7,155 bases of DNA from Planctomicrobium sp. (GCA_018659505.1 JABJMI010000153.1:1-7155), one strand, 5' to 3'; shown: positions 1 through 6,795, counted from the stretch's first letter. The notes: generated by a model not told the origin, from the sequence alone. Numbers and translations are program-made.

Positions 1-202
1 AAGTAGCGAGATCAACCTCAAGTGAAACAAATCGCCCGTGTAGGTCATAGTCATTCTCAAAAGGAATGAGCACGCCTTGGACTACAGGCTGGTGGCAAGC
101 AATGCCCCCTGCTTGATTCGTATACTCGATACCTGATGGATAATCGAGAATAAGTGCTGTACCGACGGTTGAATAGAGTTCCACTATTGGCAATTTAATC
201 AT
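1..202 (-). CDS. N-terminal part of a small unknown protein (possibly DUF6210-like), cut by the window edge
   Basis: An open minus-strand frame begins with ATG at 202-200 and runs off the left edge after 67 complete codons with no stop. The start lies 18 nt after the rpoN stop and in the same frame as rpoN, so co-transcription with rpoN is likely. No convincing Shine-Dalgarno is visible before the ATG. The protein begins MIKLPIVELYSTVGTALILD and continues with a YPSGIEYTNQAGG segment (residues 21-33), a Cys-His pair (C36, H37) and a hydrophobic GVLIPF stretch (43-48). There is no signal peptide. From memory, the pattern 'hydrophobic strand, (P/T)-(S/T)-G-(I/V)-x-Y-x-(N/Q)-Q-x-GG-x-x-C, then G-x-(L/V)-x-P' resembles uncharacterised DUF6210-type proteins. 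This was not tested and the function is unknown. The gene could not be judged complete or intact because it is truncated here. Confidence 0.6.
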   Translation of the reverse strand, partial: MIKLPIVELYSTVGTALILDYPSGIEYTNQAGGIACHQPVVQGVLIPFENDYDLHGRFVSLEVDLAT

Positions 203-220
203 TACAAAATTGCGATCCAA

Positions 221-1687
221 TCAATACTCGCGACGTTGTCTCGAAGATGGAATGCTCATCGCCTTGCGGTATTTGGTGACAGTTCTTCTGGCGAGAGTGA
301 TGCCGTGCGTGGCAAGTTCTTTGACGAGGGCATCGTCGCTGAGTGGCTTCGCTTTGTCTTCGTTGTCGACAATTTCTTTGAGCTTCAAGCGGATGTTTTC
401 CCAGGCAACTTCTTCACCATCTTCGGTTGTCGTCCCGCCGCCGAAGAACCGCTTGAGAGGAAAGATGCCACGCGGCGTCGCGATGTGTTTGTCATCAACC
501 GCTCGCGAAACTGTTGTCACGTGAACCTTAACGACGTCAGCCACGTCCTGCATTTTTAATGGGCGGATGTGCTCTGGACCATACTCCAGGAATTCCGTTT
601 GCTCATTCACAATCGTTTGAGCAACTTTACGCAGAGTGTTGTAGCGTTGCTCAATAGAATCAATCAGCCATTTGGCGGACTCGACTTTGCGTTTGATGAA
701 TTCTTTCGTCGCCTCGTCCGGATTTGCTTCCAGCATCTTGATGTAACGACGATTGATGCGTAATTCCGGGATGTATTCATCAATCAGCTCGATAATGTAT
801 TCACCCTTTTCATTCTTCACGACTCGCAAATCAGGAGTGATTGAGCGCACTTCTGGATTATCAAAACCTCGACCGGGGAATGGATTGAGTGTCTTCATCT
901 GCTCCATCGCGGACTTAATCGCGTCCATGGAGTAGCCAGCTTTTCGCTCAATCAATGGCAATCGATTTTGTAAAAGATCATCGAAGTGATTGCTGATAAT
1001 TGTGATGAGGCTTTCGCGCAGCGGAGTCGTCGGCGTAATCTGTAACAGCAAGCACTCTTTTAAGTCTCTCGCACCGACTCCCGGAGGATCGAGCTTTTGA
1101 ATGATTTCAAGTGCCTTCTCTGCATCTTCGAGATCAATCAGTTCACCATACACTTGAACAAGTTCAGGTAATGAACTTTGCAGACGACCGTTCGCATCTA
1201 AATTGTGAATTAAGTAATCGCCGAAAGCTCTTAGATGCCTCGGGGAATCACAATGGAATTGTTCCAGTAGATGTTCTTGCAGCGTGTTCGGACGGCTGAT
1301 CGCATTCGCCATCACATCGTGTTGACGATCCATATCGTCTTGGATGCGATTACTGGAAGGCTTTGAACCAGAGGTGTAATTGTCGTCCGGCCACTCTTGA
1401 GAAATCTCGACAAGACGTTCGAAGTCCGAAGCATTGTTGCCTTCGTCGTCGCCGAGTTCTCGTTTTTCAATATCTTGTTTGGGATCATCGTCCCGAACAT
1501 CATCAGACTCGGTTTGTTCATCCTTTTTGGTCAGTTGTTCGAGGACAACATTTTCTGACAGCTCTTGATCTATTCTTTCCTGAAGTGCAGCCAACGGTAG
1601 CTGCAAGATCTCCATTGATTGGATCATGCGCGGAGCCAGCTTCATTTGCTGGCTCATCTTCATCTGTTGTGAAACATTTAAGTGCAT
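221..1687 (-). CDS. rpoN: RNA polymerase sigma-54 factor RpoN
   Basis: A 488-aa sigma-54 factor. It directs core RNA polymerase to -24/-12 (GG/GC) promoters, and transcription then needs an AAA+ enhancer-binding activator. All family regions are visible in order. Region I is the Gln/Leu-rich activator-interacting domain (about residues 1-50, with [16 protein letters not shown] at 17-32). Region II is an acidic linker (about 52-90, many D/E). The core-binding domain spans about 125-320. A helix-turn-helix (about 379-398, [19 protein letters not shown]) is followed by the conserved [12 protein letters not shown] segment. The RpoN box is ARRTVTKYR at about 466-474. The length is normal for the family. 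The N-terminus has a tandem near-repeat, [12 protein letters not shown], at 6-17. The ATG at 1687 is the first start in the frame; no clear Shine-Dalgarno precedes it. The gene lies 104 nt downstream of recR, with an inverted repeat in that gap, and is followed after 18 nt by a small gene on the same strand. Confidence 0.97.
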   Translation of the reverse strand: MHLNVSQQMKMSQQMKLAPRMIQSMEILQLPLAALQERIDQELSENVVLEQLTKKDEQTESDDVRDDDPKQDIEKRELGDDEGNNASDFERLVEISQEWPDDNYTSGSKPSSNRIQDDMDRQHDVMANAISRPNTLQEHLLEQFHCDSPRHLRAFGDYLIHNLDANGRLQSSLPELVQVYGELIDLEDAEKALEIIQKLDPPGVGARDLKECLLLQITPTTPLRESLITIISNHFDDLLQNRLPLIERKAGYSMDAIKSAMEQMKTLNPFPGRGFDNPEVRSITPDLRVVKNEKGEYIIELIDEYIPELRINRRYIKMLEANPDEATKEFIKRKVESAKWLIDSIEQRYNTLRKVAQTIVNEQTEFLEYGPEHIRPLKMQDVADVVKVHVTTVSRAVDDKHIATPRGIFPLKRFFGGGTTTEDGEEVAWENIRLKLKEIVDNEDKAKPLSDDALVKELATHGITLARRTVTKYRKAMSIPSSRQRREY

Positions 1688-1720
1688 GAGTGAATAATCA
1701 ATAATTAACAGGAAAGATCA

Positions 1721-1740
1721 GTTGAATAGAAACATTCAAC
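1721..1740. promoter_or_regulatory. Perfect 7-bp inverted repeat upstream of rpoN
   Basis: The arms GTTGAAT (1721-1727) and ATTCAAC (1734-1740) are perfectly complementary around a 6-nt loop. The element sits in the 104-nt gap between the recR stop and the rpoN start, about 34 nt before the rpoN ATG. No T-run follows on either strand, so a standard intrinsic terminator is unlikely. It could be an operator for a dimeric regulator or a 5'-UTR hairpin of rpoN. The role is inferred from position only. Confidence 0.3.
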
Positions 1741-1791
1741 CTTGACGATGACTCAAGTCAGATTCTCAAATAGCACGTTTCCTTATTTCGT

Positions 1792-2418
1792 TCAAAATTG
1801 TTGTCGACCACGCAATGCATCCGCAAGCATTTCTTTATTGGCAAATTCTAACACGCTGCCAGTTGCGATGCCTCTGGCAAGTCTGGTGATTCCAACGGGA
1901 TACTCCGCTAGTAGATTGGTAATGAATAAAGCCGTTCCATCCCCTTCAAGTGTCGGATTTGTCGCCATAATGAGTTCAGTGACCTGATCCTCCTTGACAC
2001 GCCGGACAAGCTGTCCAATTGTCAGATTCTCTGGACCGACGCCTTCCAAAGGTGCGATCCTTCCTCCGAGCACGTGGTACGTTCCATGGAACGCAGCCGC
2101 AGCTTCGAGGGCGCTGACATCTTTCGGTTGTTCGACGACGCAAACAACTGTTCGATCACGTCGGGAGTCGCTGCAAATCGGGCATAATTCTCGATCGGTC
2201 AAGTTATGACATAATCGGCAACGTCTGATTGATTCTTTTACTTCTCGAATCGCGTCGGCGAGTTCGAAGGCCTCTTTGTTTTTACAACTTAAAATATGGT
2301 TCGCCAGCCGTTCTGCCGACTTGCGACCGATACCGGGTAACGATGCGAACTGGTCGACGAGCCGACCGACGGCTGCCCCGAAAGGGTGTTGTTCAACATC
2401 AAACTGACGAGGTGGCAT
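1792..2418 (-). CDS. recR: Recombination mediator protein RecR
   Basis: A 208-aa RecR, the ring-forming partner of RecO/RecF that helps load RecA onto SSB-coated single-stranded gaps. Visible features are a helix-hairpin-helix DNA-binding motif ([13 protein letters not shown], residues 27-39), a four-Cys zinc finger (C67, C70, C79, C82) and a Toprim domain starting [10 protein letters not shown] (91-100, with E96 and D100). The Toprim domain continues through [10 protein letters not shown] (154-163). The conserved C-terminal segment [19 protein letters not shown] occupies 176-194. The length fits the usual roughly 200 aa, with a slightly extended N-terminus (about 10 residues) from the ATG at 2418; no other ATG or GTG lies between it and the HhH. 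It belongs to the conserved dnaX-ybaB-recR cluster, but the 235-nt gap upstream means it may have its own promoter. Confidence 0.97.
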   Translation of the reverse strand: MPPRQFDVEQHPFGAAVGRLVDQFASLPGIGRKSAERLANHILSCKNKEAFELADAIREVKESIRRCRLCHNLTDRELCPICSDSRRDRTVVCVVEQPKDVSALEAAAAFHGTYHVLGGRIAPLEGVGPENLTIGQLVRRVKEDQVTELIMATNPTLEGDGTALFITNLLAEYPVGITRLARGIATGSVLEFANKEMLADALRGRQQF

Positions 2419-2653
2419 TGGGGACTCAAAACTTTCTATTTGTTGTAACGGCTAACTGGTGAAGTTTAGAATGTCGGATGGCTTCTAGCTGATTCGTTTG
2501 CTCATCATTTCAATGAAGCTGTAAGAAGCAATGAGAAGCCTCCGCAATTGATGCACATTAACGGTCAGACACTCTACTTCTCTCGTTCATCTGAGAGTTA
2601 CGACTTCAATTGAATAAACTCAATTCCGTTGCAGGCGTCAGCTAAATCTTCCA
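2419..2653. other. Intergenic gap between ybaB and recR, no gene seen
   Basis: This is 235 bp without a convincing ORF on either strand. I looked for an SRP/4.5S RNA core, which is often found near dnaX, and for tRNA-like structures, and saw neither. Two weak inverted repeats occur: AATTGA/TCAATT (2608-2613 and 2620-2625, 6-nt loop, AT-rich) shortly after the ybaB stop, and CTCTC/GAGAG (2580-2584 and 2593-2597). Neither is followed by a T-run convincing enough to call a terminator. The gap presumably holds a recR promoter, but no clear -35/-10 pair was recognised. Confidence 0.5.
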
Positions 2654-3007
2654 TTAACTTCCTGCAGCAAATTTGGAAATAGCATCATCCAGACCTGGAA
2701 TACCTAAACCTCCTGCTAACTCTGACATCTCACTCGCTGCCGCTTGCTTTGCTAAATCCATTGCTTGATTCGTTGCGGTGAGGATTAAGTCCTCGAGCAT
2801 TTCTTTGTCGCCCGATTGCAGTAGCGAATCTTCAATTGTGATTGAAATAACCTTCTGCTCTCCGGTCGCTTCAACCTTAACCATGCCACCGCCGGAAGAA
2901 CCTTCGACTCGAACAGCCGCCAGGCGATCTTTCATCTCGCCAGCTTTTGCTTTGAGTTCCCCTGCATTCGCCATGAGGCTGGCAAGATTTGAGAGCCCTT
3001 TGAACAT
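2654..3007 (-). CDS. ybaB: YbaB/EbfC-family nucleoid-associated DNA-binding protein
   Basis: A 117-aa member of the YbaB/EbfC family, small dimeric proteins that bind DNA and associate with the nucleoid. The N-terminal amphipathic helix (residues 1-33, MFKGLSNLASLMANAGELKA...MKDRLAA) leads into the family signature VEGSSGGGMVKVEATGEQKVISITI (34-58). The conserved SLLQSGDKEMLEDLILTATNQA (61-82) and the Gly/Leu-rich tail GGLGIPGL (99-106) follow. I chose the ATG at 3007, not the one 27 nt upstream at 3034. Family members begin with MFKG or similar, and the extra residues (MTKRQKAKI) would only come from overlapping dnaX by 23 nt. With the chosen start the gene begins 4 nt after the dnaX stop, and the purine-rich dnaX end (GAAGAGACAGAAAG) could act as ribosome binding site, suggesting translational coupling. 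Length and order match the dnaX-ybaB-recR cluster. Confidence 0.95.
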   Translation of the reverse strand: MFKGLSNLASLMANAGELKAKAGEMKDRLAAVRVEGSSGGGMVKVEATGEQKVISITIEDSLLQSGDKEMLEDLILTATNQAMDLAKQAAASEMSELAGGLGIPGLDDAISKFAAGS

Positions 3008-3011
3008 GATT

Positions 3012-4760
3012 TTAGCTTTCTGTCTCTTCGTCATCCGTAACTGATGACTCTGTTTTTATGTAAACTGGTCTCACTTCAACCACCTGTCCACCAAAAATGG
3101 TGACCGCTTCCTGCACATAAGTGTCTTTGTCGAGACTGGTTGTGCTTCTTCGCTCTACTGGGGCTGCGGCTTGTTTTGATGGTTTCGGAACCTTGATTTC
3201 TGTTTTTTCATCAATTCTGAATCGACAATTGATCTGCTCGCCTGCTAATTCGCTAGCAACTTCATTCAGTTTTTTGAGTGGATCAGGTCGTTCGCAGTAA
3301 GTCTTACTGAAAAGATAGCTCTTAGGGAATACTATTTCCAGAAGATTTGGTCCAGAAATTGCTTGTCCTGACACGTTCTTCAAGTGCATTTTTATCGTAT
3401 CTGGCACTCCACTAAAGAGTTGTGCCCAAAATTCTTTAAGTGAATTTTCCTTAAAATCTACTTTCTGGCGGCTAGAACTCACATCGGTAGAGGCTATTTC
3501 TACCGGTTTTTCGCTCTTCGGCTCACTTATCTCGTTTTTTTTTGAAGCGGAAGTTGGCGCTGGTCGACTGGCAGGAGGCCGACTGGGTGGCGGGGAACTT
3601 ACTACGGCAGTGCCACTTGCAACAGACTGAGCCAATGCGGCAATCTGGCTGAGATCTTCGAGTATCGAAATCCGTACAATCGCGAGTTCAACGAGAGCAC
3701 GTCCGTAATTGACTCGCTGCATCTTCGATTTCGTTTCAGAGAGAATCTGCATGGCAGCGGTGATTGTTTGCATCCCCCAAGCGTCTGCCTGCCGTTGCAA
3801 GTCGATTCGACTTGGTTCCGAAATCGCCGTTAACTTTACCGTTGTCGCTCCCGCAGCGGTCACTAACAGATCGCGGAAATACGCCAATAACTGGTCGCTG
3901 AAACTTCCCAATTGAACACCATGCAGCAGCGCATCTTCAATTGTTTTCAATGCACTCGCAGGATTTCGATCAATCAACGAATCAACAATTTCAACCAGCC
4001 GATCATCTGACGCGGTTCCGAGCAATTGATGCACATCAGTGCTGCTAATTTTCTCTCCACCAAAAGCGAGCAACTGATCGAATAGAGATTGGCTATCTCG
4101 CATCGAACCGGCAGCCCGACGGGCGATCAATTCAATCGCGTGTTCATCAACTTCGCGACCTTCAGCCTCTGCGATCTGCGAGAGTCTTAACGCAATACTA
4201 TCTTGTGCAATGGTCCCAAAGTCGAATCGCTGGCACCGAGAAAGAATCGTATCCGGGACTTTATTCGGTTCTGTCGTACAGAAAACGAACTTGACGTTCG
4301 CGGGCGGCTCTTCCAGTGTTTTAAGGAGTGCATTAAACGCCTCCTTGGTCAACATGTGAACTTCATCGATGATGTAAACTTTGTACGGAGATCGCATCGA
4401 CCGCACATTCACATTCGCTCTCAACTGGCGAATGTCATCGATTCCGCGATTCGATGCTCCATCGATTTCGAGAACATCAACATCCTTGCCTTCCCCAATG
4501 CTGTCGCACACTTCGCAATCATTGCAGGGGACTCCATCTTGCAGATTGGGGCAATTCAACGCTTTCGCAAAAATCCGCGCCGTCGAAGTTTTCCCAACTC
4601 CCCTTGCTCCGGTGAACAAATAAGCGTGCGCAACGCGACCACTGCGAATCGCATTACGAATCGCCTGCCCGACATGCTCTTGTCCTACCACATCATCAAA
4701 AGACTGCGGACGAAAACGCCGGGCAAGAACGGTATATTGTGCTGTCGATTCAGAAACCAT
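3012..4760 (-). CDS. dnaX: DNA polymerase III subunit tau (and probably gamma), DnaX
   Basis: The 582-aa clamp-loader ATPase of the replicative polymerase; it loads the sliding clamp, and the long tau form links polymerase and helicase. Domain I carries Walker A GARGVGKTS (residues 51-59), a zinc module of four Cys (C70, C79, C82, C85), Walker B VYIIDEVH (128-135), sensor 1 in FVFCTTEPNK (158-167) and the SRC arginine-finger motif (174-176). Sensor 2 lies in GSMRDSQ (218-224, R221). The helical collar domain III follows to about residue 370. A Pro/Ser-rich low-complexity linker (about 388-430) precedes a C-terminal tau-specific region (about 437-582) ending in an acidic tail (DDEETES). The linker contains an A9 tract after which both shifted frames stop quickly, predicting a gamma product of 410-412 aa. 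The start ATG at 4760 gives the common QYTVLARRFRPQSFDDVVGQ beginning. AGGTTGAG, 6 nt before the ATG, is a weak ribosome binding site. Confidence 0.98.
   Translation of the reverse strand: MVSESTAQYTVLARRFRPQSFDDVVGQEHVGQAIRNAIRSGRVAHAYLFTGARGVGKTSTARIFAKALNCPNLQDGVPCNDCEVCDSIGEGKDVDVLEIDGASNRGIDDIRQLRANVNVRSMRSPYKVYIIDEVHMLTKEAFNALLKTLEEPPANVKFVFCTTEPNKVPDTILSRCQRFDFGTIAQDSIALRLSQIAEAEGREVDEHAIELIARRAAGSMRDSQSLFDQLLAFGGEKISSTDVHQLLGTASDDRLVEIVDSLIDRNPASALKTIEDALLHGVQLGSFSDQLLAYFRDLLVTAAGATTVKLTAISEPSRIDLQRQADAWGMQTITAAMQILSETKSKMQRVNYGRALVELAIVRISILEDLSQIAALAQSVASGTAVVSSPPPSRPPASRPAPTSASKKNEISEPKSEKPVEIASTDVSSSRQKVDFKENSLKEFWAQLFSGVPDTIKMHLKNVSGQAISGPNLLEIVFPKSYLFSKTYCERPDPLKKLNEVASELAGEQINCRFRIDEKTEIKVPKPSKQAAAPVERRSTTSLDKDTYVQEAVTIFGGQVVEVRPVYIKTESSVTDDEETES
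3485..3505 (-). other. 7-bp perfect hairpin inside dnaX, downstream of the A9 tract
   Basis: On the coding strand CGGTAGA (3505-3499) and TCTACCG (3491-3485) pair perfectly around a 7-nt loop. The hairpin starts 29 nt after the A9 run. That is farther than the roughly 5-8 nt spacing of known frameshift-stimulating structures, so any role in tau/gamma production is speculative. Confidence 0.3.
3523..3543 (-). promoter_or_regulatory. A9 slippery tract with immediate out-of-frame stops in dnaX (tau/gamma switch)
   Basis: On the coding strand the run of nine A is at 3543-3535, read in frame as TCA AAA AAA AAC (S406-K-K-N409). With one extra A, or a -1 ribosomal slip, the reading becomes S-K-K-K-R-D-K and ends at TGA 3525-3523 (412 aa). 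With one A fewer, or a +1 slip, it becomes S-K-K-T-R and ends at TAA 3529-3527 (410 aa). The break falls in the flexible linker after the ATPase and collar domains, where gamma ends in other bacteria. In Thermus thermophilus an A9 run in dnaX causes transcriptional slippage with the same outcome; in E. coli A AAA AAG causes -1 ribosomal frameshifting. No Shine-Dalgarno-like stimulator lies just upstream here, which favours transcriptional slippage. Confidence 0.75.
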
Positions 4761-4787
4761 AATTAACTCAACCTGTAATTGTTTATT

Positions 4788-4826
4788 TCCTCAACACACT
4801 ATAGCAATCTGGTATTTCCTTGAGGA
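4788..4826 (-). promoter_or_regulatory. Possible dnaX promoter/operator: -10-like TATAGT between inverted-repeat arms
   Basis: TATAGT (4803-4798, minus strand) matches the bacterial -10 consensus at five of six positions and would give a 5' UTR of about 30 nt before dnaX. It is flanked by the arms TCCTCAA and TTGAGGA, separated by 25 nt. The -35 element is not recognisable, so the call is tentative. Confidence 0.22.
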
Positions 4827-4979
4827 GGATCGCTCAGCAGACGTTAATAATCGTTGCAACGAGCTAGCCGAGAAATCTACATCCAGGAGACCACACGATT
4901 GTTTCTCAATATGCCCTTGTGTATTTTGATGTGACGATTCCGGCAGCGAGACGTTCTAACTCAACAACTTGACCTCTTC

Positions 4980-4984
4980 GAAGG
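4980..4984 (+). promoter_or_regulatory. Ribosome binding site of the VCBS gene
   Basis: GAAGG lies 6 nt before the ATG at 4991. This supports that start, which also gives a proper signal peptide. Confidence 0.5.
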
Positions 4985-4990
4985 CAATCA

Positions 4991-6778
4991 ATGCTCTCAT
5001 ATCGAATTCTCTTTTTTGTTTGCATCGCCACATCGGTTCCTGCGGAAGAATTCTCGCTGCATTCCTTTGAGCGACAACAACTCACAGATGTCTATTTCTC
5101 CGAAGGCGCCAGTGCTGCCGATGTGAATGGAGATGGCGTTGCGGACGTTGTCTACGGACCATATTGGTTTGCGGGTCCATCGTATTCAGAAAAACACGAA
5201 ATCTACGAGCCGATACCACAAAACCGGGATCAATACGCCAACAACTTCTTTAGCTGGCTGTACGATTTTAACGACGACGGACTGAAAGATGTATTGGTTG
5301 TTGGTTTTCCCGGCACGCCAGCGTACGTTTATGAGAATCCTGGTAAAGAAGGCTTCAACGAGCACTGGCCGAAACATCAAGTCTTTGACTGGGTGTCGAA
5401 CGAATCTCCCCAATTGCTCGACATCGTCGGCGACGAACGACCGGAATTGATTTGTACTCGCGACGGCTTCTTTGGACTTGTCACGATTGACTGGAAAAAA
5501 CCATTCGAGGCCTGGAAGTTTCATCCAGTTTCGGAACAGATCACCGCAAAACGATTTGGACATGGTCTCGGTATCGGTGATGTCAACGGCGATGGCCGGC
5601 AAGATATTATTCACACTCAAGGATGGTTCGAACAACCTTCGGAACAAGCTTTGACCTCTCGCTGGATTTCTCATCAAGCCCGTTTATGCGAAGGCTACGG
5701 CGGTGCTGAAATGTACGCCTATGATATCGACGGAGATGGCGATAATGACATCATCACCAGTCACAACGCTCATGAGTTTGGACTTGGATGGTATGAACAG
5801 GTCAAAGGTGAGGACGAGAATTCTGAGCCGACGTTCAAGCATCACCTTATCATGGGGGAGCACCCTTCCCAAAATAAATACGGTGTCGTCTTCAGCGAAT
5901 TACATTCAATCGCACTCGTCGACATAGACGGTGACGGCCTCAAAGATATCGTCACAGGGAAGACATACTGGTCGCATCATCGGCAGAGTCCGCAATGGGA
6001 TGCCGGTGCAGTTGTGTATTGGTTTAAACTTGTTAGAAACGAAGAGGGTGTCGACTGGATTCCACATCAAGCTGACGGCGAAGCGGGGATAGGTCGACAA
6101 GTCTCCATTTTCGACGTTAACAATGACAACCAACCAGATATTGTTGTCGGCGGAATGCAGGGTGCTCACATCTTGATTCATCAGGTCAAGACGGTTGATG
6201 AAAATGAATTCTTAGCAGCACAGCCGAAGAAATATTCAGGACCAAAGCTCCCTGTCGTCGAAGGGGCAGAAGCATTAAGAGGACCAAAATCGAAGATAGA
6301 TTCAAAAACCGAACGCGTTGCCGGAGCCATTGAAGGTGAATCGCTCACTATCAAAACCTCCGCTGGTGCGGCAATCCCCCAGGACATGTCTGGCTTCAAC
6401 GCCGACAAATGGAGCGGTCATTCGCAACTCTGGTGGGCAGGAGCGAAACCAGGCGACAAACTTGAAGTGAAACTCCCAGAGTTTACGGGCACAGTGGACA
6501 TCGAAATCGTTCTCGCCTGTGCTGCCGATTACGGAATTGTGCAGCTAACCCTCGATGAGAAGCCACTCGGTCCCCCCATTGATTTATACAACTCGAATGT
6601 CATTACGACCGGCGTACTCTCCTTTCCAAAGATCGCTGTGAAAGGAAGCCACCACACGTTGACGATCAATATCCTCGGTGCAAATCCGAAAGCTAAAAAA
6701 GCGTTCATGGTGGGTCTTGATTATCTGAGAATCAAAAACTCCGACGGCAGCTACGTCGAAAACATTCGCAACGACTAA
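4991..6778 (+). CDS. Exported FG-GAP/VCBS-repeat beta-propeller protein with a C-terminal beta-sandwich-like domain
   Basis: A 595-aa protein of unknown substrate. The N-terminus is a Sec signal peptide (MLSYRILFFVCIATSVPA, probable cleavage after A18), with no lipobox. Seven Asp-rich FG-GAP/VCBS motifs follow at D44-D52, D92-D100, D144-E152, D197-D205, D245-D253, D311-D319 and D375-D383. They are spaced 48-66 residues apart, as expected for a seven-bladed propeller. Motifs 1, 4, 5 and 6 have the full DxDGDG or DxNGDG calcium-binding loop. Motif 3 (DIVGDERPE) has lost most ligands and motif 7 (DVNNDNQPD) lacks the Gly residues. After a charged linker (about 400-470), residues 474-582 form a separate domain (SGHSQLWWAGAKPGDKLEV ... 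LGANPKAKKAFMVGLDYLRI). From memory this resembles the beta-sandwich tails that planctomycetes attach to secreted proteins, for example beside DUF2961. It is likely periplasmic or cell-surface and may bind carbohydrate or another ligand; no catalytic residues were recognised. It is monocistronic here, divergent from dnaX. Confidence 0.88.
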   Translation: MLSYRILFFVCIATSVPAEEFSLHSFERQQLTDVYFSEGASAADVNGDGVADVVYGPYWFAGPSYSEKHEIYEPIPQNRDQYANNFFSWLYDFNDDGLKDVLVVGFPGTPAYVYENPGKEGFNEHWPKHQVFDWVSNESPQLLDIVGDERPELICTRDGFFGLVTIDWKKPFEAWKFHPVSEQITAKRFGHGLGIGDVNGDGRQDIIHTQGWFEQPSEQALTSRWISHQARLCEGYGGAEMYAYDIDGDGDNDIITSHNAHEFGLGWYEQVKGEDENSEPTFKHHLIMGEHPSQNKYGVVFSELHSIALVDIDGDGLKDIVTGKTYWSHHRQSPQWDAGAVVYWFKLVRNEEGVDWIPHQADGEAGIGRQVSIFDVNNDNQPDIVVGGMQGAHILIHQVKTVDENEFLAAQPKKYSGPKLPVVEGAEALRGPKSKIDSKTERVAGAIEGESLTIKTSAGAAIPQDMSGFNADKWSGHSQLWWAGAKPGDKLEVKLPEFTGTVDIEIVLACAADYGIVQLTLDEKPLGPPIDLYNSNVITTGVLSFPKIAVKGSHHTLTINILGANPKAKKAFMVGLDYLRIKNSDGSYVENIRND

Positions 6779-6795
6779 AACGACTAATAAGTTTA

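Larger units (their letters stand above)
4761..4990. other. Divergent intergenic region between dnaX and the VCBS gene
   Basis: This 230-bp region must hold the start signals for both divergent genes. On the minus strand TATAGT (4803-4798) is a possible -10 box 37 nt before the dnaX ATG, but no good -35 is seen 16-18 nt upstream of it. A 7-bp inverted repeat, TCCTCAA (4788-4794) and TTGAGGA (4820-4826), brackets this box. A perfect 12-bp palindrome, TCGTTGCAACGA, is at 4851-4862. No small gene was supported. A 35-codon open stretch ending at TGA 4970-4972 has no good start codon with a ribosome binding site. Confidence 0.5.

Noticed and set aside
2544..2558. A 15-bp exact repeat, GCAATTGATGCACAT, also present inside dnaX at 4022-4036.
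   Set aside because: One pair of this length is only mildly unlikely by chance in 7 kb. One copy is coding, there are no flanking duplications, and no third copy was seen.
2419..2653. Possible SRP (4.5S) RNA gene near the dnaX cluster.
   Set aside because: The conserved GGAAG...AGCAG core and its hairpin were not found in either strand of this gap or in 4761-4990.
3008..3034. An upstream ATG for ybaB at 3034 giving nine extra residues.
   Set aside because: It would overlap the dnaX end by 23 nt and add MTKRQKAKI before the family-typical MFKG start; the ATG at 3007 fits better.
4231..4250. TGGCAC on the plus strand, checked as a possible sigma-54 -24 element.
   Set aside because: No TTGC/GC element is present at the required spacing and the site lies inside dnaX on the antisense strand.
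4203..4766. A 187-codon plus-strand ORF opposite dnaX.
   Set aside because: It lies wholly antisense to the conserved ATPase region of dnaX, has no recognisable motif, and is explained as a shadow frame.
4822..4834. A strong Shine-Dalgarno-like AGGAGG on the plus strand.
   Set aside because: No ATG, GTG or TTG lies at a suitable distance with an open frame. The bases are also part of an inverted repeat arm.
4868..4972. A 35-codon open stretch on the plus strand ahead of the VCBS gene.
   Set aside because: Its only candidate start (GTG about 17 codons before the stop) has no ribosome binding site and the product is too short to support.
5186..5677. A 163-codon minus-strand ORF opposite the VCBS gene.
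   Set aside because: It is antisense to the Asp-rich propeller repeats, with no family motif or start signal; treated as a shadow.
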